NCBI GenBank assembly: GCA_949358305.1
Contig: OX442315.1
Span: forward strand, 2,728,001-2,792,000
Source: Strigamia acuminata
Taxonomy: Eukaryota > Arthropoda > Chilopoda > Geophilomorpha > Linotaeniidae
Reading direction: 5' to 3'
Length of the DNA stretch: 64,000 bases
Within the stretch, counting starts at the first letter, position 1; each line of letters starts with the position of its first letter. The notes beneath the pieces are model-generated. The model had not been told where the DNA came from. It worked only from the letters and a program-made list of their open reading frames with translations, and searched no databases. Below, piece after piece: positions 43,601 through 55,600 of this stretch. The position numbers and the translations under genes were made by a program.

Positions 43601-46600
43601 GCTCAGTTTCCGTCACTTGTAAAGATGCACACCTGTTTCCATTCCAAGTTGGATAGAAATGGGTGATTTCCTCTGGTTCGATATAATCATAATCCGGAGT
43701 GTCTAGTGCAGACAGTGGAGCGCGTGATAATGCGTCCGCTACTTGGTTCATTGCGCCGCGTCTAAAAATAATTTTAAACGCGCCACATTGTATTTTGACG
43801 GCCCAACGACCAAACCTTCCCGATGGTTCCGGCGTACTCATCAACCAGCTAAGGGCCTTAGCATCGGACTCGAGAGTGAAAGTCGTGTATTCAATATATG
43901 GGCGAAATCTTTCGATTGCCCATACAACAGCCAAACACTCCAATTCCGGCGTAGAATACCTTACTTCGGCCCCGTGTAACACTCGACTGGCGTACGCGAC
44001 TGCTTTCGGGACCATTATTAATTTCTGTTTCTTTTCACAGAATAATTCTACGTCTTGACAGAGTACTGCACCTAAGCCTGAATGAGAAGCATCTGTCAAA
44101 ATGACAAAAGGTTTATTCATATCTGGCATGTGAAGAAGGGCTTGGTCCTTGTCACACAAAATATCTTTGATAGTTTCGAATGCAGTTGTTTGTGAATCAT
44201 CCCACACAAACTTTGCTTGATCATGCATAATATTGGTCAATGGACGAGCAATATTTGCGATGTTAGGAATGAATTTTCGGAAAAAATTCGCAAGTCCTAC
44301 AAATCTTTGAATGTCTTTAGAACAAGTCGGTTTGGGAAAATTCCTTACAGCCGAGACTTTGTCAGGGTCTGGAAGAAGAGATCCCTCCGAAATTAAATGG
44401 CCTAAAAATCGTAATGATGTTCGACCAAATTTTGACTTGTCTTTATTGATAGTTAGATTCGCGGCATCCAACTTCTCAAGTACGTCTTTAATATGTAATA
44501 AATGATTTTCCCATGTGTCGGAAAAAATAATTATATCGTCTAAATAAACTAGAGCATGTTTATATAGAGAGTCACCCAATACGGTAGTCATGAGGTGTTG
44601 AAAAGAACTAGGTGCATTACAAAGACCAAATGGCAATCTTTTGAATTGAAATTTGCCTTTTGGGGTGTAAAAAGCAGTTTTGCTCTTATCCTCTTCCTCC
44701 ATTTCCATTTGATGATAACCTTTAGTTAAATCAATGGATGTAAAGTACTTGGCCTGATTAGTATGGTGAATTAATAGGTCAATACTTGGCATTTGAATTG
44801 CATCAACTTCTGTGATCGCATTCAACCAGCGGTAGTCAATACATAATCGATACTTCCCGCCGGGTTTAGCCACTATGACGGGGTGACTTATATAAGGGCC
44901 AGTGGCAGGTTCGATTAATCCATCGGCCTCTAACTCCTCGACCAATTCCGTCATAATGGCCTTCTTGGCCGGGTTGTACATTCTATATGGCTGGTGTTTC
45001 CAAGTAGCACCAGGTTTAAACTTGATGCTGTGCTTGGCCACCTTCGTACAGCCCAATTGGTCTCGAAATACGTTTTTTAATTTCACAAGAACGTTTACGA
45101 GTAGCTGTTTTTCTTCCGCCGAGCTGTTGCAGCCTTCGACGAGTTTTTCTGCCCAGTCAGGTGAAGTGGGAGTTCCTTCACCTTGGAGACCCAAAGTCCT
45201 AATGCTTGCTAAACAACAGTTAAGTTCAGTGGTCTCGTATGGTGCTGTCCATCCGGGCATGTCATCACAGGTGAACACAGCCCGTCGGGGATTAGGGTTT
45301 ATCCCCGTTCTACGCATAAAATTGTGACCCAAAATCAACCCACATACATTCTTGTGTAGAATTATGAAGGTCATAGGTGTAACTCTCCTTTTATCGGCCC
45401 ATTTGACACAAAGACAAACTTGACCGATAGGTCGGTGATCTATTCCGACCGCGCAGACACGCATTCCCCGGGGACATTCTTGTATGAATTCCACCGGAAT
45501 TTCTGTGTTTGAGAGGAGTTGTACTCCAATAAAACATTGGGTGGCTCCAGAGTCCATTAGTGCGTTGTAATCCAAACCTCCAATTTGGACATTCATACGC
45601 GGATCATCTTTGCCACCATTGATTAATTTGCTATTGCAAAGTTTGCCAAGCAATACTTTTCGTTCTTTCTTGTTCCATTTTTCAAGTTTAAGAAGTTTTC
45701 TTAACTTGAAAACCTTGGGTACAAGCGGTTTTTTCGGTGCACTCCAACTTCCACTGAAAATACTCAAATTTTCTAATTGGTCGGTCATGAATTTTAAATC
45801 TTCATCAACACCACCAGTGGAACTACTAGCTTTCCGACAGACAGGCACTGCTTCGTAAGAAATGACCAACGATGGTGGTTTATTCTTCGAATCGTCAACA
45901 TAAGGTACTGTGAGATGACTAGGCTTATGTCTTAATTTAAATTCATCTTTTCGTGAAAATAAATCATTTGACAATTCCGAGAGAGGAAACAACTCTTTAA
46001 GCGGGGGTTGGACAACTTGAACAACCCCCTGAATCAGTTTTTTGTCTCGTCGGGAGTGACTGACTCAGTGGCTGCTGGTAAATGCTTAATTAACAGGTCA
46101 ACCATGTTTTTCTGAAAGTCAGTAAATTTGGAGTCTAAAGTTTCTGACGTAACCCAATTTTGTTTGGGTCGTTTAAACTCGGGGTTGGGAGCAGAGTGGT
46201 TAAATCTTTTATTTGAGTTTAACGAGTCTGCTTTCCCTGCTAATTTTTTAGCAAGAACGGGACATTCTCTTTTAAAATGTCCAGGCTCGTGACAGAAAAA
46301 GCATTTTCCAGTAGTCTTTTCATACTGGGCGGCAAATAATCGCTCCATTGAACCATCGTCAGTTGAGTCGTCATTTTCCGACTCGTCTTCATCTTCAACT
46401 TCATCTTGTGTTTGCGTTAAACGTAGTGAAGTTTTGGATGGAAAAATCTTAGATTTTTCGTGAAGTTTGGGAGTAGGATGATTCTCTCGATTATCGTACT
46501 CCAATTTGGCTGCAAGTTGAGAACTTTCAAACTTAGAGCGATTTGCTCCTACATATTGTAGAATGTCATCTACTGTAAAGTTACCATACATTCCTTGTGT

Positions 46601-49600
46601 ACATAACGCCGTGAAACTTTCTTGAGTTAGATTGTCGAATAATTGCGCACGTCCAGTTTTATCACCTGGCGGCACTTCACCTTGTTCTTGCGTATAACGC
46701 AGAAGAAAACTATAAAGTGATTCGTCGGCTCGTTGTTTTACATTAAGAAGTCGCCTTTCTCTTGTAAGTGGAACGAGATCGAAACAATCGAGAAAAGAGG
46801 CTTCGAAAGTTCGCCAACTGTTAAAAGTATGGCGTTGCTTATGGAACCAACGTTGTGCATGGCCTAATAGTCGTCCAGGTACAGCAGTGTGTACCATGTC
46901 GTCTAAAGGGATGCCTTTCCCGAGTGCGACAGCTTTGACGATTTCAAGGAATCGCGCAACCTCTGTCTGTTTCCCGTCAAAAATAGGAATCTCGATTCCT
47001 TTTCCAAAATTCGGACTGGGATTACTCGGACTTCGGATTTGACCAACTAAACCCTGAATAATTTGTTTTACATTTTCGTCCGACAAATTAGAAGCAGAGT
47101 TCGAATTGGGTGTAGACCGACTTTCTTGGTCTCTGGGTGGCGGATTTGGCTCTCCTTGACAATTTTGATGTCTATCCGGTGGCGGTGGAGAACGCGAATT
47201 ATTTCGTCGGTGGAAATTATTGTTATAATTTCCCCCTCTACCAGCGTGAGATTCGTCACTACTCGAGTTAGGATCGGAGTCACGAGGATCACCAGGAGCT
47301 CCGGGAAATCGTTGATTTCTCGGCGGAGCTCGTCCACCTTGAGAGCGGGAATTTCTATAATTCCTAAAATCTCCATCAGATTGGGTGTGAGATTGAAAAT
47401 TTTGATAATTTTCATTTCTCCCCTTTGGTTGGACCGACAGATTAGTTCGAGGCTGTGGAACTCTGAAAGAATCATTCAAATTCCCAGTGGGAGCGGGTAA
47501 AATATTATTTACAGCCGTCGCACTTGGTAAATTTCGGGAAATTGGCGCAGAAATATTTCCTTGTCCGGAATTTCCCATTCTTTCGGCCGAATTCGATCGC
47601 CAAGAACTAGTTGGTAACTGAATCGAAGGTTGAACAGATAGTGAAGAATTTAACTGCCCATTGTCGTCACGAGCAACATTCATTCGCCATCCAGGCAATT
47701 GCTGGTAGCGATATGTGGCCGGCGAACGAGGGCCAGTTCGATCTACAGAAACACTTCGTTCGTTGGTTACAACTACATCGGGAGTAATTACACGATTTCT
47801 CTCGTGTTGATTATTCGCCGTGTATTGTTGAGCTTCACACAAAGAGGAAAACTGCGTCACTTCCAATTGGTAATGGCGACAGTAAACTTCTAAATCATGT
47901 GGGACTGATAGTGGATCCGTTCGAGAACTACCTGGGTTGGAAACGTCTCTAGGAACATTTTCTTCCCCCTGGCTTTCTAGATCAGACTCCACAATTCCTC
48001 TTGGTGTTTCACACATACCACCACGTCGTCGTGCCCCACGATTTCCTCGTGTTCCACGAACTCTTACAGGTCTACGGGCCATAATACTCAAAGAAATACA
48101 CGTACAAAAGAAAAAATAAACTTTAACTGAACTAGCGTAAATGTAACACGCTTAATATTAAACTAAGAAATAATTTGAAAAAAATACAACCTTATCTGCT
48201 AAAACTGAAGTGGCTTCGGGAAAAAACTGTCCTGTTGCGTGGTCAAGAATGGTCCAAACGGGCACTGGTCACAAAGGCACAACTGGATGGTCGCACTGTC
48301 GAAAAGCAAGTGTGGCTGAATATTGGTTGTCAAACTAGCTTCCGGAAAATCTCCTTTGTTAAGACAGTCTGCTGCGATTGGCGATGTTGAAAAATTTCTG
48401 ATAATTTCTAACCCGAAATTCTCAACAATGTCACATCTGGATGACCTACTCCGAGCTGCATCGTGAGTGGCTCTCTTTGGCACATTCTTTACCTTGTCAG
48501 GGATTAAAAAATCATAATTCCTAACATTGACAGAACAATAGAAAACTAGTCAAGTTTTCAACCAGTAACATAAAATATTTTAACTTTTTATTTTTTAGTC
48601 AGCAGAATTTCTAGTCAAATTCGTTTTTTTGCTCGAAATTCAAGGTTTCGAAATTTTCCAGAATATAGCCGAATATTCTGGGAAACTCAATAAAATCATA
48701 ATAGATTTTTCGTAAGAGATTCGGAATTATAATGAGTTTTTCAAAATAATCCAAAAATTCGAATTCAGATATTTCCAAAAGATAATGAGAATTTTTTGAA
48801 AACACATGGATATTGCGCAGTAAATTCAAGGAGAAAATCGGAAATTTTCTGATTATAATATTTACATAAATAATCAAAAATCCGCTTTTCAATTTTTACA
48901 CTTTGATCACAGAGTTCACTTCGATAAAATGCAACCTATCTCGGTGGGACCTCCACGTGTGACGATTACCTTCTGGAGATAGCAATTGCTAAACTAAAGT
49001 GTGAACTATCCGTGTGAAAATGTAAAATATGCAAACCTGATGTTTTCTCAAAACATATAACATTTATTCCGGTTTGAACCTTATATAAGTACTATGCCTA
49101 CAAGTGGCTAAAATGACGAGAAGTTAAACTATACAGTTATTTGGCAAAAGCCCTGAAATAATATCATTTGAAGGCTTCAGTCATGCAATAAGAATTTGTA
49201 ACGGTCTTATTGCTGTGACGTAAAAGATGTCATCTATGAATGGCTTTGGCTTCTAAGTGGTCCGGGGTTTGGTTCTAAAAAGGCGTGTAAATGGTTAGGC
49301 TGGGTGGGTTATATCCGAGAGGTGCGGTTGACTTTTCTGTATCGTCACACACATCGCATCGCAGATAATTATTGAAATCAATAATTATTGCGAGATGTAA
49401 CAATGTGAGAATAAATATTCATATTAATTCTATGGAATTAATCATGATATTTTAGAGTCACAAACTTAACTAAAGCTATGAAAATTAAAGCGATTTCCTG
49501 GCCAAAACATCGGTTAGAAAGGAGTTGACGAGTGTCTAAACAGGTGCGCGACACCGACATGCGTGCGCCATGTTTAATATCACATAAAAGTGTACACGCT

Positions 49601-52600
49601 TCGAGGCTAACAACTGCACTCGGAAAAATAGGATAAATCATTGTTGGATTTCAATGATTTGTCCTTTACATTATAAAATAAAAGCAATGACATTCATAAT
49701 CGATAACTAAGCAATAATAACAATACAGGACTCGCTCTTTTGAGCAGACGATGTTATCAGCGCATGCTGCTAAATGGAAACGTTCAACCGCGGTACAGAA
49801 CCAGCATTAATAAAAATCGAGATCGATTGAACGCGACATCGAGACATTAAATAGCAGCACATTCATTACACATATCCGGAAAGTGTGTAATGTAAATATT
49901 CACAAACTATACAATATGGCGACAAACAACCAAACACACAATATTTCCACCACAACTCAATATATCCCCCTTTGTTTGGTTATTTGCGCCTTACAAATAA
50001 ATGCTCACACAAGGTGTTAAGTCTGGGCTTGGGTAACCATTTGGTCATCACATCGGCGACATTCAGGGCCCCTGGAATATGCTTAATAGCAAACGTTCCG
50101 CGCTCAAACCAGTCCCTGAGGAAATGAAGCTTTACGTCGATATGTTTATTCGCCCTATTCTCTATTCGGTTTTTGGCGTATTGTATCGCGGGCATACTGT
50201 CCGCGTACACGCATGGGGTGTTCCGATTGATGCTGAACATGATGTCGGCATCGTAAAGCCTCTCTAGCCATATAATCTCCTTTACGCCATCGACCACGGC
50301 CAGAAATTCACTCTCCATGATCGATAACGCAGTCATTGACTGCTTATGGCAGTTCCACATGATCGGAACGCCACCCAAATAGACTATGTGACCCCCGAAG
50401 CTTCTCCTTTTGTCTGCATCGAGGGCAAACGACGCGTCGGTATACACAGTTAGATTATCATTTCGGCAATTGGAAAGATTAATCATATAATCCGACGTAT
50501 TTGCCAGATATCGCAAAATTTGCAATAACATACTAATGTGACGCGTCGAATGTTTCTCATTGTATTGTGAGAGGACAATGACCGAGAACAGGATGTCTGG
50601 CCTTGTCCTGCTCGCCAAGAACAAGAGACTTCCCACTAAGTTGCGATAGGGGAAAGTGGAATCAACCCGCTCCTTTTCCGTCACGCCCTGAATAATCGTT
50701 CCTGGCGTCCCAGGTACTCTAATCCGAAGGCATGAGTCGACCCCATACAACTTACAAAGTTTTTCTATGTATGCCCTTTGATGGATCCTAATTTGGCCCC
50801 CAGACCTATCAAAGGCTATGCCTAACAAGAGGGTCACGGGACCCAAATCAACCGTGTCAAAGGATTCCCTAATCCATCGAACAACGCATTCCTCGACGTA
50901 GTCATCCTTGGAGAAGAGAACTATGTCGTCCACGTAAAAGATAAGAATTGCGTCGTTGTCTAACGCATAAACACAGTTAAGACCCAACAAGGGCACAAAT
51001 CCCAGTTGGAGTAGACGGTCGTGGAGGGCTTGGTACCACATCCGTCCACTCTGATGTAGTCCATATAATGACTTCAACAGCATCCAACACTTATGTTGGT
51101 TTTCGGCTGTTCTGTAGCCCTTGGGAATCTCCATGAATTGGACCTTATCAAGGTCCCCGTACAAGTACGCGGCCTTGATGTCAAGGTGGACATCTCTCCA
51201 ACCTTTCAGTATCACCAAGGTACAGAAAAACACTATAACGAGGACGAAATTGACTACGGGGGAAAATACCTCCGTAAAGTCAATGCCCGGCCTCTGCTTG
51301 AAGCCTTGTGCTACCAAGCGAGCCCGGTAGCGCGCGACTACACCCGACTGGTCCCTTTTCATTTTATAAATCCATTTTGATCCCAAAAGCAACTCTCCTT
51401 CGGGCTTATCAATTTCTTTATAGACAGTTCGATCGTCGAAGATATCTGTCTCTTCTTTCATCGCCTTTTCCCAGTCCCGTTTGTTGGTGTGCCTCATTGC
51501 CTCCTCGTAGGTATCAGGCTCTACGGCACAGAAACCGGCAAAAGGGAGTTCGGGTTCTTCACCCTCTAAGGTTTTGAAGTCAAAAAGATCTGGGTCGTAG
51601 TGGTAACCCTCTGCGTCGCACCATCGCGCAACGTCAGTCCGACTTCTAAGTTTGTCTTCATTGGGCGAGAAATAAACCACATCAATTTTCCCAGCCGTTG
51701 CCCCGGCTTTCCGGACAGACTGGACCCGTCTCCACTTAGTCATATCCAGCGGCAGCGACAAAGGATCTTTGACCTTCTTTCCCTTTTTGCCCGAACCACG
51801 ACGAGCTTGTATCGTAGGAGGAAGATCAACCTCCTCATCGTCGTCAGGATAAACATTGAAGTAATTCTCGCCATCGCCGTTATCCCCCTTCGCCCCACCA
51901 ATTTCTTCAACTGGATTATCCCCAGCACCAGCATCCCCAACCAAGTCACCTTCAACAGTTTCTATCGCAGGCTGTTGTATCGCTTGTTTTACAAGCGGCC
52001 TCAATTCAGGTCTGAAAACAGGCTTTGGGGTTGTGGGTAAAGGAGGCTTCTCCTTCGGAACCGGGGGTTCAACAGGGGGCGGAATAGGAGGTGGTAGTGC
52101 CTCTTGCACTTCCTCAACAATTTCAGGGATAGGGGCAACGGAATCATCATCATCTCCCTCGGTGTCCGAGGAAGAATCCCCAAAATGTTTGAATTGGCCA
52201 CCCTGCGGTTGCTTGATGGGCTGTTGTAGCCGTTTGCCAATCTCATACCAATATGAGTCTTCGAAAATTCGGACATGTTTGGACGCAAAAACTTGATTCC
52301 GTACAGGATCCCAAACCCTGTAGCCCCTAGTTGATATTGCGTATCCAATGAGTGCTCCCGCCCAAGCCCTTCCTTCCAGTTTGCCCTTTCTGACCTGGGA
52401 CGGGATATGTACAAATGTCTTCGACCCAATACACCTGATGTGTCGCAAAGACAATTTTTGCCGAAAAACACGGTATAGGGCACTTTTCCTCCAAGCCCTT
52501 CATGGGGGAATCGGTTCTTTAAGTAAACTATGGTCGTCGCTAATTCAGCCCAAAGGGGATAGGGGAAATCATTTTCCAACATTAAAGCTCTGACGCCACC

Positions 52601-55600
52601 GACAATGGTACGGTTTGCACGTTCTGCAACAGAATTCATTTCCGGGCTATATGTATTCGTACGAATACATTTCAAACCAATTTTGGATGCATAATCATCC
52701 CAATTCCGCGAAATAAATTCTCCTCCATTATCAGTTTTAATGCATTTCACTTTCCGTGATGTCGTTCTTTCGACTTCCGTCAACCAACGTTTAAAATGGC
52801 CCAAAACTTCCCCTTTGGTCTTCATCGTTATGATCCACATATAACGTGAATAATCATCAACCAATATAAAGTAAAAATTAGCCCCACCCAAGGAAGTAGC
52901 TTGTGATGCCCCCCAAACATCCATGTGCACTAAATCTAATACTCCCTTAGTGGAAATGGTAATTATCGGGGGAAAACTCGCCCTAGTGCTCTTAGCACGG
53001 GCACATGCGTCACAAGTGGATAATTCTTTGTTAGACAAATTGATCCCAAAAACGTCCTCGGATTCGGTTAATTTAATAATGCCTTTAGCATTATGGTGGC
53101 CCATTCTGGAATGCCACGTGTCCATACTCTGGGATATTTCTTTCTTTCTCATTTTGATCCCAGTATCCCCGCTTTTGTTAACTTTCGCAGTCGCATTAGC
53201 TTCGGGAACAATAGCAGGAGGTGTCTGAACCTCATTCACTGTTTTCTGTAAATTAATCGCCGCAGGCGCATTCGCTTTGGTTGGCTCGCTTACTTGCGTA
53301 CTCAAATTAGATGCGGATTTTCCCATATCCGGCTTACAGAAACTTTTTAGTAAAGCTGACTTAAAATCTAAAATGGTTAGTAGCGGTTGTACAAATTTTT
53401 CATCCTTCACGGATGATTTGATTAAATCGAGGACAGCAGCTGTATCCTGTTGCGCAGTTAATGCAGCTGTGTTTACAGAATTAACCTCGACCCGGCAGTT
53501 GACTTTGTACAGCCTGTCGCTAGTCCGAACTGCCGAAATCAATGGTTCCTCGATTTTATCTTTGAAAATACTCATCTTCCCATCTTTAACAATTGTGCAC
53601 AACCCAGCCTCATCGGTGCGCCCGAGCGAAATAAGGTTTTTCCGAAAATTCGGTGCGAAGAATACATTCGTCAAAGTTATTTTCCTCGTTCTTTGTCCAT
53701 AGAGCGAAGTGAGGACGATGTTGCCCACACCTTCAATCTTCGATTTTCCTTCTCCTTGTAGAACGCTGAAGTTAGACAACGGTTTGAAGTTTGAAAACCA
53801 ATTCCGGTTGAAGGAAAAGTGGTCGGTCGCTCCCGTGTCCACGTACCACTGTGAATCGTAGTTTCCGTGCGACACAAGAGATAAGGGCACTGTGGGCTTC
53901 TCTTCCGACACCGCAGAATACAAAGTGTAGGGCTCATCTGTATAGGGGTCCAGTTGTGTGAGATTTGCTCTCTGTGGACCCCCTCTGCCTCGTCCTTTGC
54001 CACGGGTGCCTCCACGATTCAATTGGGCTGGCGAGCCAGCGCTGGCGGGGAAAGTCCCTTGCTGTTTCGGCGGCGATGGGCACTCCCTGGCGAAGTGTCC
54101 CGACCCACCGCAAGTAAAACATGTTCCACGCGAAGTTCCGGGGGAATTTGGGGTTTTTCCACGAGGTTTCCATTTCCCTTTAGTATAGAAAGCGGTAGTA
54201 TTGTCTGCCAATACAGGTGGGACGCCAAATTCATTGGTCTGTTCATAAAGGCGATTGTACTCGCCAAGTAAACGTTCTTTAACGTTTTTCGCTGTGAATT
54301 CCGTATCCGACCAGTGATACGCGGTCTGTTTCACAGCCTCGTATTGTGGGGGCAGAAGATCTAAATATTGGAATGCCTGGAATTCATCGGTGACCTCAAT
54401 TTTAACGTCCTTCAGTTCGACGATTTTGCGGTCGACCCGCCCGGTGAAAACTAGCATTTCCTCATTATCTCGAAGTTTCATGTTGAGGAATTCACGTCGC
54501 AACCGAGCACGACGTGCCCTCGTCGTCGGTTGATAAGCGTCCTTTAGGGCTTCCCAAACTTTCGCAGCGGTGGGGCAGGCAACAGCTATCACTTGCTGCG
54601 GCTCAGCGCAACTCATGCAGATAGTGGACATTGCCTTGTCCTCTCGAGCGTTAAACTCTCGCTTCTCTTTTGCAGTGGCTGTTGCAGCCAGTGGTGGCTC
54701 AGAGCCACTAACATGTCCCCAAACGCCGTTGTATTTGAGCAATAACTGGACCTGCACGGACCAGGTGGCATAGTTCGTGCCATCGAGCTTTTTAATATCC
54801 TTGTAATCGTCGTGCTTTGAAGCCATCACGACGACACCAGGAAAATGCACAATAATAATTGGTTATGCACAGAGAGAACACAATTTCGGAATTTATTCCG
54901 CACACACACTTCACAGGAGCACTTAATCACACAATGCACAATTGTCTCTAGTCCCAAAAACCAAAAAGGAAGGCGAAAATACAGTTTCAACCCGGGGAAT
55001 CTCAATAAGTGAGATTGGAAAACCTTGACTGGCAATCCACCAACTCTTCCGTCCGACCTCCTGGGGTCGCGGGATGGTTGGGGGCCCTGGATAAGCCCAG
55101 CCAAGAATACAGTGCTACGTGCCCGACTGGACGTAGGGTAGCACCGAATCTAACAAGGGACCAACAACAAAAACTTAAAACTATACAGAGTTTCACGAAA
55201 GTATGCAAATAAATCAAAACAGTCTAGATGTGAAGTTGGCCAATTACGGGATCCTTGCGCCGTAATCGGTTCCCACGGTGTGTTCAACGTCGGCTTCACG
55301 TGTCGAATTAACTCACACGCACGCCGGGGTGCTAATGTGAGGAGAAACCCTCTCAACTGGTGCACCCTGCGTGCAAAACCAGGGTTTCCTCTTGAAATCG
55401 TCGTTGCGCACGTCCGCGCCTTCGTAATTCCACGTCGGGTGTAAATCACGGCTCTTCGTGCTAAATATGGCTGTGTACGTGGACTTACACGTAAACACAG
55501 CTCCAAAACGAATATTCACCGTCGATGGCGATGAAAAACGATCAAAATGGTCGCCACAGAACAAATCTTCGTCCTCGACGATCCTACGACAAATATCGGT

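Noticed and set aside
48199-48483. A 94-aa frame in the gypsy-1 leader
   Set aside because: No recognised family and positioned between PBS and gag; treated as leader sequence.
52440-52470. Programmed frameshift in the copia element
   Set aside because: No in-register X XXY YYZ heptamer and no stop at the gag end; a one-base homopolymer change fits better.
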